Positions 1-13,584 of a stretch of 64,000 nt of DNA are shown piece by piece (positions within the stretch are counted from its first letter, which is position 1; each line of letters begins with the position of its first letter). Made by a program: the position numbers and the translations under genes. The notes under the pieces were generated by a model. It had not been told where the DNA came from, did not search any database, and worked only from the letters and a program-made list of their open reading frames with translations. Origin of the DNA: Batkoa obscura (Eukaryota > Entomophthoromycota > Entomophthoromycetes > Entomophthorales > Batkoaceae); assembly GCA_030770535.1 (NCBI GenBank), contig JASVEC010000026.1:620001-684000 (forward strand). The letters are read 5' to 3'.

Positions 1-845
1 AAATACCCATTTATATAGAATATTTCCCACGCATTTACCAATGACTGATACTCAGTGGTCACTTGCTATGTATTCGGCCATAGTTTATAACCTTTGATGA
101 ATTTAATTAACTAATGGCTTTAAAGAAGACAAAATGGATTACTAATCTAATTTCCATATAAATACTTATTTATTTTCAAACAGTTATATCAAATATTATA
201 ACTATTGACAAATGTATATTGAGCTTAACTTTTACTATTCCTAAAATTTCTTCTTAAAGTATTGTACAAAAATTTCTTAAAATAATTTTCTTTTCAATTT
301 TTTCTTACGATAAACTATATTTAGATTTAATAAGTAGTTTCTTATCAGTTATACAATATGTATATATTATTTTAAATAGTTACACAGCGCGCGTAGAACT
401 TATCTTAAGGTTCCCAGTATCTGCTTTAATCATTAGTTTCCAAGAACCAGCAGCAGTCAAAAAGATTCATTTTTTTTATATTTATATTTGGTATTAATAT
501 TTTGATATACATATGAAATATCACTTTTATGAGTTTTGTATTAAACAGAATAATTTAGTTTATTCGGATGTTGAGAAATGGGACTGATTTTGTGTCATTT
601 AAATTAGAACATCATATTCAATATAAAATTTATAAAAGTAATATTATATATATTGCTACTACTGTATAAATATTGAATGTAAATGTGAACAAAATTAATA
701 TTTATAATGGGCTTTGAAGAGCTATAACTATATATAAAAAATCACATAATCTTCTGCTATGATTTTGATTTATTTAAAAACATTCTTCTGTTAATCTTAT
801 ATAAATACCATAAAATATCAAAAATATTTATATTTGAATTTAAAC
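1..845. other. AT-rich intergenic sequence
   Basis: No convincing reading frame, RNA gene or repeat was seen here. The sequence is strongly AT-rich with frequent stops in all frames. It ends at the first MITE copy. Confidence 0.6.
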
Positions 846-952
846 ATATGGGGGTGTTTTTTTTGGCTTCATCACTTTTTTCATCTTTTAAGCGCTATTT
901 GAGTGAAAAAATTGTTAGTAAAATTCTTAAACAAAAAAATACATCCCTATAT
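846..952 (+). mobile_element. MITE, full-length copy 1
   Basis: Full-length member of the window's main repeat family. It opens with ATATGGGGGTGTTTTTTTTG, has the central block AAGCGCTATTTGAG, and closes with AATACATCCC(T/C)ATAT. The ends form a terminal inverted repeat and there is no coding capacity, so it is a non-autonomous element. A TA target duplication is plausible but not proven. Confidence 0.85.
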
Positions 953-1062
953 GTCTTCTAATGTAAATTATTCTAAGCTAAAAAATTATTTGTTTTTAAA
1001 AAAATAAAAAGGTCAGTTTTAATTTCCCAGTCTTGGCATAACCCTTTTCCTCATTTATATTA

Positions 1063-1128
1063 TCCTTCCGCTCAAATAGCGCTTAAAAATGTAAAAAGTA
1101 ATGAAACCAAAAAAAACATCCTCATATA
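1063..1128 (-). mobile_element. MITE, half copy
   Basis: Only the right half of the reverse-orientation element is present: the CTCAAATAGCGCTT core followed by the AAACATCCTCATAT end. The other arm is missing, so this is a truncated copy. It sits 110 bases from copy 1 in opposite orientation. Confidence 0.75.
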
Positions 1129-1261
1129 TGCATATTTTTAATTTTAATTTATTTCTTTAATAATCTAAAGAGAAAAAATTCGTGTTTTGTTTCTAATAGT
1201 AAAAATAGATTTACAATGGATGAGATTGAAGCAAAAATTGGACAATAACAGATAAAACAAA

Positions 1262-1333
1262 CTCTCGAGCGGGGAATTGAACCCCGGTCTCCCGCGTGAC
1301 AGGCGGGGATACTCACCACTATACTACCCGAGA
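1262..1333 (-). tRNA. tRNA-Asp (GTC)
   Basis: The minus strand folds as a complete 72-base cloverleaf. The 7-bp acceptor stem pairs TCTCGGG with CTCGAGA (one G-T pair), the T-loop is TTCAATT between CGGGG and CCCCG, and the anticodon loop CTGTCAC carries GTC. The discriminator base is G, as expected for tRNA-Asp. No intron is present and CCA is not encoded, as usual in nuclear genes. It decodes GAC/GAT aspartate codons. Confidence 0.95.
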
Positions 1334-1442
1334 TTTGATTGGAATTTATTGTGAAATTTTAATTTTAAAGCCTACTCAAACCATCTTTAATCTCAGTTTA
1401 AAATTTGTTTGTATTTTTAAGCCAAAAAGCTAATATAAAAAT

Positions 1443-1543
1443 ATATGGGGGTGTTTTTTTTGGTTTCATGACTTTCCATTTTTTAAGCGCTATTTAAGTG
1501 AAAGAATTGCTAGTAAAACTTAAACAAAAAAATACATCCCCAT
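1443..1543 (+). mobile_element. MITE, near full-length copy
   Basis: Same family, about 101 bases, starting ATATGGGGGTG and ending ACATCCCCAT. It carries small internal deletions relative to the ~107-bp form. It lies about 110 bases beyond the tRNA-Asp 5' end. Confidence 0.85.
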
Positions 1544-1887
1544 TTAATTTATCTAACTTTTAAGTGTTATTTTTGTTAATATGTTTAATTTAAGAATTTT
1601 TTAATGTATCTAAATTCTAAATAATATTAAAAATATTTTAATTTTAATTTATATCCATTGTTACATTTAATTATAGCTTTTGTATATCTAAATACATTTA
1701 TTAAACTATTTGAAATCACTTTCTAACCCTTAACAATATGAATCCTGTTATGCCACTAACAATAATCAACTCATGAGATTAATTGGATTTGATTGGTTCT
1801 CAAACCATCGAAATTGGCCACTAGCCAAATTCAATATTCAAACATATATTGAACTATTTTTTGTAAAAAATACAACTATAGCCATTG

Positions 1888-4124
1888 ATGAACGATTCCG
1901 ATTACCATCCCGAATTAAAAAAATTAAGAAGTTATTGGCAATTTGCTAATGTATGCCAATTTTTTCTACTATTTGGCAGCGCTTATGGCATGGACGAATT
2001 TCATACGGATGTGAGTATTTGGAAAAAAAGGAGATTTTATGGATTAAGCTAATCATGCTTTATTTTTTAGACTTTTGAAGAGGAGTTAATTCGTCAAGAT
2101 AAAGAAGTCATTGGTAGATATATGGTCAAACTTTGCTCCAATTTGAGCTCGGGTAGGGGCGTTAGGTAGGATTAATGGAAATTAAGAAAATGAAAAATAT
2201 TAAATAATTTTTTTTAACAAAAAACAGAATGGATACTTGGGAAAATATATTAAAAAAAGAATTATTAAAAAATGATGATGAATTGCCAATAAATAAAGAA
2301 ATTGAAAATGGGTTTTTTGATTTAACCCTTTTTCAACAGGTAAATTGATCAATTTTAAAAAAAAAGGATTTGTTAAAGTTTGTTTTTACTAGATTGTTTG
2401 CATCCAATTTCTTTGCGATCTTCAATTTAAAGACGCTTTTGAAAAACTTAGAGAAGCTGCAGGCGGTAAAGATGCTTATGAGGAATTGGTAAATTTAATT
2501 TTAGTCCCTTTTTAAAAAAAATAAAACTCAATCCAATTAAGAGGGTGGAGCCTATAGGTGAAGATAAAAAGGGGAATGTGTATTATTTATTTGATGGTTG
2601 GAAATTGGATATATATTGTTGACGTTGTATTAATTTAATGAATTTTAGATAATCGACTTTATGTTCAAACATTAGCTGCACCGCCACCAAAAAAAAGCAA
2701 TACCAAAGCTATTCGTAAATTAAATGAAAGGAAAAGATTAGCTTTAAAGCAGGGGGATTCTATTGATGATACTTGGTCACCAGTAAATTTTAAATTTCAA
2801 AAAGAATTTTCAGTTATTAATTTAGTTTCCTAAAAGGTGTGTATAACCCTATCCGATTGGGAAGAGTTTCCAAAACAATTTGAAACTAGTCGAAGTGTAA
2901 TCGAAAAAGAATTATATAAATATTTGATGGAAGATGTGATACCCCAAGTTAGTTTAGAACTTAAAGCGAAACTTAAAGTTATTAAAAAAAAAGAAACGTT
3001 GGCTACAATGATACCAAAAAGATCTTCTAGATTACAAGAAAAACAAAAACAAAAAAAGGAATTTGAAGATAAATTAAAACAAGAAAAGATGATTAAAGCA
3101 ATTGATAAAGATGTCAATTTGGATATTATTAAGGTAAATCTTTCAACCTTTTTTTTAATATGTAGGTTAAATAAATTTATCTTATTAGCATCACCCATCC
3201 ATCAATACAAGAGAAGTCCGAGCCAAGAGGCGAGCATTAAGAGGTTTAGGAGATGTCGAAGGAATTAAAGATTTAAAAAAGCAACTTATTAAAGATTCGT
3301 TTAATAAAGATAACCATTCTTGTAAAATGAGTGAAAACGAAGACATTGATATACTTGGAGATAGTGGGGAATTTGAATTTGATTGTATTTGTGGACAACG
3401 TGGTCATAATTTTGATGATGGTACGGAACAAATTTGTTGTGATCAATGTAACGTTTGGCAACATTTAAATTGTCAACAATTAGTTGATTGTGATGGTAAT
3501 AAAATTCAAAGTTTAAATGAAATGGCCTTTTTTTGTCATCAATGTAAGCAATCGGGAAATATAAAAAAAGAAGTCAATGTAAATAGTAATAATGGTAATC
3601 ATTACAATGTTAAAAAGGATGATAGTTTGACTTTATCGAATGAAAAACAAATTAATGCCAATGACGAAAGTAATTTAAATGAAAAGCAAATTAAGATTGA
3701 GGAAGAAGGTAGTTTCAGTTTATTCGATGAAAGTAAAGTTAAAGAGGAAAATGATTTGACAGTGTCAAATGAGAAGCAAAATAAACGAAATTTAACTGTT
3801 GATGATAAGTTAAATGGACATTCAGCGAATAATGAATTTCAAGCCAATAGCAGTGGTCAACAATCATTAGAAGATAAAGAAAAAGAAAGCAAAATTAGGC
3901 CAGTAACCACAGAGAATATAGAATTGGAAGAAAAGGAAAATATTGTATTAGCAAATGAAAATAATAAATTAAAAGAAAGTCAACAAGATAGAGATGAATC
4001 GTATTTAGATGGTAGAAAGTATCAAAAATTGTTATTAAAAGAAAGTCGATCTTTTAAAGGTATAAAAAGGGAAAATGAAGATGAATCAATCAATCAGGTT
4101 TCACTAAAGAAGCAGGAAATGTAA
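1888..4124 (+). CDS. RSF1-like chromatin remodelling protein (DDT + PHD finger)
   Basis: Predicted nuclear chromatin-binding protein related to RSF1, the histone-binding partner of ISWI remodellers in animals; the pathway role is inferred. I join eight exons: 1888-2010, 2071-2165, 2228-2339, 2393-2488, 2542-2596, 2649-2782, 2837-3133 and 3189-4124. Frame is kept throughout, giving 615 residues. Residues 1-70 form a DDT-like domain (FANVCQFFLLFGSAYGMDEF). An RSF1-type segment follows (YYLFDDNRLY), then a basic KR-rich region. A C4HC3 PHD finger lies at about 370-423 (CIC, CCDQC, HLNC, FFCHQC). The C-terminal third is acidic and low-complexity. The start at 1888 is chosen because an in-frame stop lies just upstream. 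The intron after 2596 uses a weak GTTGG donor. It converges with the next gene, whose stop is 206 bases away. Confidence 0.82.
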
Positions 4125-4330
4125 TAAATCATGGATAATTATTAGGTTGGAGTTACTTTTAAATTGAAACAGATATGATTGGTTACTACTAATAATGGTT
4201 ATTAAATTAATTTTTGAAATAAAATAAAATAAAAAATAAAATTTATACTATAATTATAATTAAAAATATAATTACAATGATAATTATTATAATTATATTT
4301 TTAACTATTTATTCAAATAAACCGCCCTTT

Positions 4331-7300
4331 CTAAACATTCAAAACCTTGACCAAGTCTTCAAAAAGTGATATTATAGTCTGCTCTTGTGAATAAGGAGTA
4401 ATAATGGACTCCTTCTGCAGAGTAGATAGCGCCAGTAGATACCCTTTATTGCTTGCCAAACTTGGAGCCAATTGTTTAAATTCTCTAAAGAAAGCTAACC
4501 ATTCTGGGACCAAATTTAATGGCATTGGCTTAGTATAACATTTTTCCAAATAAATTATCAACTCGGAAAACAATTCAATTAATAACATTTGTTTTTCAGG
4601 TTCATTAAAAGAATTGGTACCATCTGGTATTAAGATTTCTAATAATGCAGGCCATAATGTAAGCCAAAAATTGGATTCTAATGATGAAATGTAATAATTA
4701 TCCGTAATCTCAATAGTGGAAGTGAGGTTATGATTTAAATCCGATAAATCTTCTTTTAATTTAGATAACATAAAGATCCATATCTTGGCCAATAAGATAG
4801 CTAATTGGAAATTTTGACTTGGGTAATTGAATTTCATTTCATTTAATAAATTTCCTCCATGACCTCCTAATTTCATAGTATTCATGGGGGATTTTGTGGA
4901 TGAAAATGGATCATTTCCAGTTAGTTTTCCAGTAGTCATTGGGGTTTGAATATTCAATGGTAAATTAATAGCTTCAATTATTAAATTTAATAAAATAGGT
5001 TGAAATGCAGTAAGTTGCATCAAATGATCCACACCAGGAAGATTAGTTAAGGATAATAGAAACCAAACTTTAGATAATAATAATTGTTTACCATTATGAT
5101 TTGTTTTAAACCATTCTATTAAAGAAGAATTCGGGATAAATCTTTCTGTATATAAAATAGCTAATAAATGGGCTAACCAAATACCCGATTTCAATGAGTT
5201 TGTATCATGTTTTTTAAAATTATTATAATCTTGTAAATAATTGATAATATTTGTATATAATTTATCCGGTACTTTTTGAAAAGGTACAAAAAAAGTAGTA
5301 TTAGATTTTAGATATATAATTAATTGATCTAAATTATTATACGGTTCACAAGTTTCTTCAATATATTTTAGTAGATTTTCATTACTTCGAAAATTATTAA
5401 TTTCTTTATGAAATATCACTTGACAATAATTAACTATTCGAAAGGATAGTTGTATTTGATTTTTAGCTATTAACAGATCATTTAAACTATCAAATATAAT
5501 TATTCCAAATTTCACCACTTCATCTAACTTTTGTTTGGAGATATAATAATACATTAATGTTTCTAACAACATTTTCAAGGACATAGAGGAAAATTGATAC
5601 TCTTTTATAACAGAGACAATAAAAGAATGAATGATCGTTCCAACACTCTATAGTTTCAAAATAAAAATATTAATTAAATATATATAAAAATTCGTTACTA
5701 TTTTATTAAATTTCACTTACCTCTTGTACATTTTTATTATTTCTAACAATACATTCTAAAATCAAAAAAACAGATGATAAATTAACCTTCTCATAACTCC
5801 ATCGATTAATATGTTTTTGTAAAATAATAGGTAATTGACTTAATGTTAAATCCAATAACTTTTCATTATAATTAGAATAATAAACTAAATTAATATATCG
5901 ATATAAATTATTTAGTAAATTATTAAAATATTCATATTCTTCTTCTTGAATTGTAGTTAGTCTTTGAATACAATCATAAATTGGTGCTGAATATTCCATT
6001 GGATTTAATTCAGTTCTTGCTTTAATTGTATTTGAATGTTCAATATTAATAATTGATGAACCTAATGTAACTATCATTGTATCAAAAATTCTAGTTTTAT
6101 ATTTTTGAAAACTATATTTTTTAAATATTAATGTAAATAAGCCACTATTGTTATACGTTTGAAATACAAAATTCAAATAAATTCTTGATTTATAAGTAAT
6201 AGTATCTAATTCATTATTATTATTATTATTATTGTTATTATTTTGATTATTATTTTGAATTGCTAATTGAGCAATTGGAAGTATTGTAGATAATAATATA
6301 TTATGAGCCAATTTGGTTGCTTTTTTTAATATCAAATAATTTAAATTAATAATTGCTAAGATGGTTGTATGTGAACAATTAAATTCTAATAATTGATTCA
6401 ATTTTATAATTAATTCCTTTAACATATCTAAATATTTAGAATTATCTATATTAAATTTATAAATTAATATGGAACTACATTCAATAATATCTAATATTAA
6501 ATTTTCTGGTAAATCATGAATGGCAATATTACTAATAAATAAATTTAAAAATAAATCAATAAAATGATAAGAAATTAAATCTTCTACATTATTATCTTGT
6601 AATAAATCTTCCTTATTATTCTTAACATTATTATTTTTATCCTTCCTTAATTCATCCTTTTCTTCACTCAATATATTCTCTTTTTCAATAATTTTAGCTT
6701 GAGTATCAAATAAAATTTTAAACTTAGCAATAATGGCTACTAATAATAACATAGTTTCTGTATTATCAACATTAAAAACAAATGGAGATAATATAACAAA
6801 ACAATTGAAGTTTTTAATTTCTAATCTTGAATCAGCCATACCAATTGATTTTGCTAATAAAAACTTGAGTGTATAAACTTCTACTTTAGTAATTGGATGA
6901 TTATTTTCAATTAATTGAAAATGTAATTGATAAGTTAATATTTTTAAAGTGGTAATTTTACAAGTACTTATTTTATCTTTAGTAGATGGATCGAATGTGG
7001 TAGAAACATTATTATCATACATACTTTTATTAGAAGAACTTAAATTATTTAAACTATTTAAATCACTTAAATCCATTATAATATTAGATTGTAATTGTTG
7101 TAATTGTTGTAATGTAGAATATAATACACTCCATTTAATTGGTTGATATTGAGGGAAAAGTGTATTGAAATGAAGCATTAATTTAATTGTTAATAATTTA
7201 TTATCAATATTGGAAAAATTAAAATATAAAGACCAAATTTTTAAACAAACATTTAAACTTTTTTGTTCCATAGAATTAATTAATTGTTCTAATTTGATTC

Positions 7301-8684
7301 TTAATAATTCATTTGGATAAAATGAAATATTAATAAATAAATCCATAATTGGTCCAATAAATTTCCATAAATCTTTAATTTGTTTTGACTTTGAATTAGA
7401 ATCTATTTCTAATTCTATTGATGTTAATAAACTATTAGCTGAATCTAACCATTCCCATTGTACTTCCCATGAGGCATCTTCTCTTAATGAAATAGCTTCT
7501 AATAATAAATTGGGATCTTTAGAACCAATTATCATTAATATATTAGATAATGAAGTAGATGTTAAGTTAAATTCAGGATTTAATAAATCCCATAATTTAA
7601 TTATTATTGATTTATCTAATAACCAAGAACAATTGAAATCTATTAATATTAATTTAGAAATACATGAAATTATTAAATAATTACAATCAAAATGACAATA
7701 ATTTAATAAATTAATTAATAATTTTTTAAATTGAAATGTCAATTGATTTGATTGTGGTAATGAACTACTTAAATCCATTTTATTTTTTCGTATTTTAATT
7801 GTTTTAAATGAATAATTAATTTGTTTTAATATGTTTAAATTTCCTGTTATTATTAATGCTATTATAATACATAATTCAATAAATGGTAATCCTTTTTCTT
7901 TATCTGCTAAGGAAGTTTGAAAATTTAATCTTATTAATTGATAATTTAAAAATTCAAAATATTTCAAAAAACAATTTGACAATTTAGCTTCATCTAATAA
8001 CAATTGATCTAATATTATATTTAATAATAAAATAAAATCATTAATAGTTGATAATGTATTATGATTAGTTAATAATATAATTAAATTTAAATTAGGTATT
8101 AATAAATTACAATTGGATATTAATTTTAACCAAATTAAATATTTAGTTGGTAAATCATTATCTAATTCTAATCCTTTTAAACAATATTTATATAAAAAAG
8201 ATTCTTCTAATAATTCCATTGAATTCGTTTCATTTATATTAATATTGTTTGATTTTAAATAGAATTGTAAATTATTAACTAAAATACCTTTAAAATTATC
8301 TGCTAATAATCTTTTTAATGTAAATAATTCATTTTCATTTAATGGTAATTGTAATAATTGATTAATATTAATTGCCCAATTATCTAGTGTAGATAAAAAT
8401 ATATCTTCCGATAATCCTATTATTTGAAATTTAATTAAACTATTTAATATCCATTCATAATCAATTAAATTTAATTTATTATTATTATTATTGTCTTCAT
8501 TTGATTGTTGATATTGATACTGATATTGTTTATTATTAGTAATATTAAAATAACATTGAATTAATTGATTATAAAATAATTGACCAAATAAATCTTTATT
8601 TAGTTTACAATAAGTATCCGTTAACCAAGGTAATACATAATCAATTAATAATTGTCTATTAAACTGTTGTTGTTGTTGATTTAA

Positions 8685-8715
<31 letters not shown>

Positions 8716-10860
8716 TTTAATTTTGATTGAATATTAGTTGAATAAAATTCAGTAACAATTAATTCATTTGAATTAATATTGTTAATTGAATTATCATCAA
8801 TTGTTAATAATATATTAATCATTAAATAAATAATGGAATTTAAATATTCCATATTTAATTGTTGAATATTTGTTAATTTATTTAATAAATGAAATCCGAT
8901 TAAATTATTATTAATATTATTATCTAATAATAAACTATTTAATATATTAAAATTTAATTTAGAATCATAAAGTGATAATTGATTCATTGATAATGTTGTG
9001 TAAATCGAATAATGAGATTGATTGACTATAGAATTAAATGTAAAATAAATATCAATTAATCCATTAATTTCAAAATAGTTAATAAGAATCAATTTAGTTA
9101 TATCGAATTGAATTAAATTACAATTGATAGATTGTTGAAATGATAAATAACTTATTGGTTGATATTGATGTTGTTGATAATTTAAATCCATTGTTTGATG
9201 ATTCATTAATTTTATTTTAAATAAAAATAATTGTAATTCACTATAATTAAATATTATTGAATTATCTTCTTGTTGTTGATTATTATTATTATTATTCATT
9301 GGATACAATAACTTCCATTTTTCAATTATATTATTAAAATTATTAATTAATTTGTCTTTATTTTCAATTAATGAATATTGCAATAATTTCAATTGTAAAT
9401 ATAAATAATCTCCTAATATTAAATATTCTAATAAATTTAATTCCTTACTTTTAACGTCCTTTAAATATAATTCTATTTCCAATGGTATACCTAATTCATT
9501 AATATCATTCTCCTTTTCATTCGTATTATTAATACAATTTAAATGATAATATTTCTTATTATTAAAACAAAACATGGCTTGTTTACAGATACCAAAAATA
9601 GGTTGATGACATTGTTCACATGACTCCGTTTTAATACAAGTAACTCTAGTATAATTATTTTTATCCAACATAGGTATGATTTTTAATCTGTTTTCATTAT
9701 AATAATTATTTCCTATTTCACCAATCCTTTTAATCCCACATTCAAAATGGTATTGACTATTACAACCTAAACAAGATAATCCGAAATCCAATATATTTAA
9801 CTTACATTTTATACATTCATTTTTTCCTTTTTTATTTAACCTAACTGGAATTAATTCACACATATCCGTTAATTCTTCTTCATTCTTTGAATGTCCTAAC
9901 CAAGTATTATTAATTAAATTCATTATCTCAATTACTATATTTTTCTTCCTATTTTTTTCACTTAATAAAATTTGTAAATCATACACTATTTGATATGGTT
10001 GTAATATTAAATTAACTTGTAACCAATTTTTAAATGTTTTTAAATGTTCAAATACTTGTTTTAAAGTATCATAACTATAACTAATATTTTTAATAACATT
10101 ATAGAAATAGGGTTGATAATCGATTTTTGATGTTACTGGTAATGAATTAATTTCTAATATAAAGCTACTTTCTAAAGGTGGAACTAAAATAATTAATAAA
10201 ATGGAATTAATAAAATCAAATTAATAAAATCAAATTAATAAAATTAAATTAATAATTTAATTTACCTTCTTCACTTATAATCAACTTAGAACTAATTAAA
10301 TGACAAGTAATTTCCATTAATACTTGTATATATTCTTTATTAAAAAACCTCAACCCATTAGCTAAATAGATGCCCAAACTTCTTAGTTGTTCACTATTTA
10401 ATTTACCCCACATAATTAATTGATAACTCAACAATACAATACATAATTGAAAAAAATGATTGGATACGTTACAACAATTCATTTTTAAACTTTGTGTACA
10501 TTCAATATTAATCAATTGAGCTATCAATTGAATTAAAGATTGACTATCGTTGATACCAATAGTAGGTAATGTTAAACTATAATCTAAAATGGATTTACAT
10601 TGCTCAATAGAAACTTGATTAGATTCTTCATTAAATAAAGAAGTGAAAGATGAAGCTGGAAAAAGGGATTGTAAACTTGATTGATTATAATTAGGGTCCG
10701 AAGTGTATTCAATGAGATTGGAAATTGTATTTGTATTTAAATGATTTAGATAACTTTCAATGACATTAGGGATGAAATTATAATTACCAAATAAATCTTG
10801 ACATTGGATAGTATCTATTAGTAGTAATTTGAGATTGGAAATATTGAGCTTTGAAAGCAT
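4331..10860 (-). CDS. Very large helical-repeat protein with N-terminal Cys/His zinc cluster, unknown function
   Basis: I do not recognise this gene securely. Three exons (10860-10266, 10183-5721, 5647-4331) join in frame to a 2,124-residue protein. Around residues 320-440 is a Cys/His region: CIKC, then CLGC with YHFEC, then CEQCH and YYHLNC. This resembles a C1- or PHD-like zinc fold. The rest is Leu/Ile/Asn-rich and apparently all-helical, suggesting an armadillo/HEAT-type scaffold. Asparagine runs encoded by ATT/AAT repeats interrupt it. No signal peptide or clear membrane segment was seen. Layout alone loosely recalls large scaffolds such as UNC79, but I found no motif supporting that. 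It is divergently paired with the mitochondrial lysyl-tRNA synthetase gene across 152 bases. Confidence 0.75.
6213..6242 (-). repeat. ATT trinucleotide repeat (poly-Asn tract)
   Basis: About ten ATT units, encoding asparagines on the minus strand within the large helical protein. Similar coding tracts in the same gene lie near 8686-8713 and 9280-9297. They are probably length-variable. Confidence 0.8.
8686..8713 (-). repeat. ATT trinucleotide repeat (poly-Asn tract)
   Basis: A run of ATT units read as asparagine codons. It sits next to a short TTG run that encodes glutamines, so the protein has an N-rich then Q-rich stretch here. Confidence 0.8.
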
Positions 10861-11012
10861 TTTTTGTAAAAGGGAGGGAGAAGAGAAGAGAAAAATAAAA
10901 TTTCAAAAATCTCAAAAATTTCAAAAGAATGAAAATTGTTCTTTTAATTTTTTCAAGTTTTCAGTTTTGTTCCAAAATTAATATTTTGAATTGAATTTTT
11001 AATTTCACAAAA
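10861..11012. promoter_or_regulatory. Short bidirectional promoter region
   Basis: Only 152 bases separate the start codons of the divergent large helical-protein gene and the mitochondrial lysyl-tRNA synthetase gene. Both promoters must lie here or inside the 5' ends. The sequence has a purine-rich run (gggagggagaagagaagag) beside the minus-strand start and no clear TATAAA box. Confidence 0.5.
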
Positions 11013-13347
11013 ATGAAGATATTAAGATATCAATCAATTAAAAATTCCACTAGAAAATCAATACCCCTAAAAATTCATTATTCAACTAAATCTATAGAAT
11101 CAGCTATACAATTAGTTTATAAACCTCGATTAGATAATATAAAAAAATCCAATATTCCATTATATCCTAACTACATTCAATCAACAACAACAACAAATAC
11201 TCATAAAAAAGAGAATAATTTAATAGATATTAATAAAGATGAAATAAAAATAAAATTTAATGATATCGTTGGATTTAATAATTATAATGATAAAATCGAT
11301 GCAGGTAAAAGGAATAAAAATATTACAATGACAATAGCAGGTAAATATCATTAAATATATAATATTTAAATTAGAACTCATAATGATACTATTGTATAGG
11401 TCGTATTTTACAAAAAAGAGAAGCATCTAGTAAATTATTATTTTATGAAATAATGGTAAATCATCAATCTATTCAGTTAGTTATGTCAAAAAATAACTGG
11501 ACGGATAAAGAAGAAGAAGAGGGAAAAGTTAGTTTTGATCAATTTAATAAGTTATTAAAGCGTGGAGATATTGTTGGTAAGTTTTTTATTTTTATTGAAT
11601 AGTATAATAATACAATTTTATCTTTGTATAAAAAAAATTGATGATTATTAAAATAAAGTTTTATTAATTCAAATGTTGATTTATTATAGAATTCTCTGGT
11701 TTTATTGGTAAAACTCAAATAGGCACTTTAAGTCTATTCAATACTATTCAACCTATTTTACTTACTCCTTGTTTACCTGAATTACCATTATCTATTCAAC
11801 TTGGTACCATTGATAAAAGATATCGAAAAAAATATTTAGATTTTATGTTAAATCAAGATTCTCGTCAAGCTATTTATTATCGATTTAAAGTAAGTTTGGA
11901 TTTTTTATTACTTTCTATTTTATATTTATTTTATTTATTTATTATTCTTATTTATTAATAATTCACTCTTATTTAGACTATTTCAGTATTACGCAATTAT
12001 TTAGAAACTAAAGGTTTTATAGAAGTAGAAACACCTATATTATCTACTAAAGTAGGTGGTGCTAATGCTAAACCATTTGTAACAAAAGCTAATGCAATGG
12101 ACGATTTACCATTAAATTTAAGGATTGCACCTGAATTATATTTAAAAGTAAGTTAGATTTTAAATGGAACTTATATTTATTATTGAATTGCTTTATTATA
12201 ATATTTATTAAGATTTATATTAATTTATTATTAATTTATTATTAATTTATTATTAATTTATTAGCAAATGATTATTGGTGGCTTTGATAAAGTTTATGAA
12301 GTTGGCAAAGTATTTCGAAATGAAAGTGAGTATAAAATTAAATAGAATACTAATGAAGTTTATTCTTATTGTTAATTATTACTATTAAGGTATGGATACA
12401 AATCATAATCCTGAATTTACTACATGTGAATTTTATCATGCATATGCCAATTTAGATAACTTATTTCAAATGACAGAAGAATTATTGAAAGGTAAGTTAA
12501 AAATTCGTATTTTATTATATAAAAATGAATTTTAATATTGTACATTTTAAATATTTAGAAATTGTATTTAAAGTAACTGGTAATTATGAATTAAAAATAA
12601 GTACTTTCAATGGGGGAGATAAATTAATAGATTTTTCTCAACCATTTCAAAAAATTAATGTTTATAAAGAACTACAATGTTTATTTAATAATCAATTGCC
12701 TAATTTAAATGGGGAGAGTAAGTTTTTATTATAGATATGTAACTAATCCTATTTAAGTATCTAATATCAACTATTAATTATAGTTACTCCCTTTGTGAAC
12801 TATTGTCACACTCATTCCATTAAATTAGAAAAACCATATACAATGAGTCGAATATTAGATAAAATTATTGCTCATCATTTAGAACCCAAATGTTTCTTAC
12901 CTACCTTCTTATATAATCATCCAACGATTATGTCACCGTTAGCAAAAAGTAATAGAAAAAATAAAGAGACTTGTAATCGATTTGAATTATTTATAAATCA
13001 TCAAGAATTTGTTAATGCTTATGAAGAGTTAAATGATCCAATTGAACAAAATTTTAGATTTTTAAAACAAGTTAAAGTAAGTTTTTAAAGTCTTTTTTTA
13101 ATAAGATATTATATAATATATATTATTTATTATTTATTTATATTATTATTTTTCTTAGGATAAAGAGGATTATGGGGATTTAGAAGCCCAACCTATGGAT
13201 TCTGATTTTTGTTATGCTTTAGCTTATGGATTACCACCTACAGCTGGTTGGGGTTTAGGTATTGATAGATTAATTACTTTGTTATTAAATGCTCCCAATA
13301 TTAGGGAAACATTATCATTCCCATTGATGAAACCTATTAAAGAATAA
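11013..13347 (+). CDS. MSK1: Lysyl-tRNA synthetase, class II, probably mitochondrial
   Basis: Charges tRNA-Lys with lysine using ATP. Nine exons: 11013-11340, 11400-11576, 11690-11889, 11977-12147, 12265-12325, 12390-12491, 12559-12717, 12784-13076 and 13159-13347. They join in frame to 559 residues. An OB-fold anticodon-binding region comes first ([18 protein letters not shown]). Class II motif 2 reads FRNES then [11 protein letters not shown], and motif 3 reads [13 protein letters not shown] near the C-terminus; this combination is typical of LysRS. The N-terminus is basic and rich in Ser/Tyr with no acidic residues for about 25 positions, as in mitochondrial presequences. That and the MSK1-like length suggest the organellar enzyme rather than the cytosolic one. 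The assignment to MSK1 rather than KRS1 is an inference. Confidence 0.85.
12224..12262 (+). repeat. Tandem repeat in an intron
   Basis: Four near-identical copies of a ten-base unit (TTATTATTAA-like) lie just before the acceptor of the fourth intron of the lysyl-tRNA synthetase gene. Confidence 0.7.
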
Positions 13348-13584
13348 GTAAACATAAAAGTTAGAAAAAATTCAAATAAAATAAAATAAATTAATGTTGA
13401 ACTCTAAAAAATAGAAAAATTGTTTATTTTTTTTTGTTTTTAAAATTAGAGTATAATAAACACGATGTAAAGATGGAGAAAGGGAGATGTTATATGAGGT
13501 TGTTTTTTTATTCTACTTTTTAATGGAGGATTGATACTTAATACTTTATTAATAGAAGAATAAAAAATGTAACTTTTCAATTTT

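Noticed and set aside
846-1543. Repeated ~107-bp units considered as a CRISPR-like array
   Set aside because: Copies are dispersed over 64 kb, in both orientations, with inverted ends; the host is eukaryotic.
1738-1887. Upstream ATGs as start of the RSF1-like gene
   Set aside because: Frames from 1738 and 1773 meet stops, and joining them to the DDT exon would need an intron of about 19 bases.
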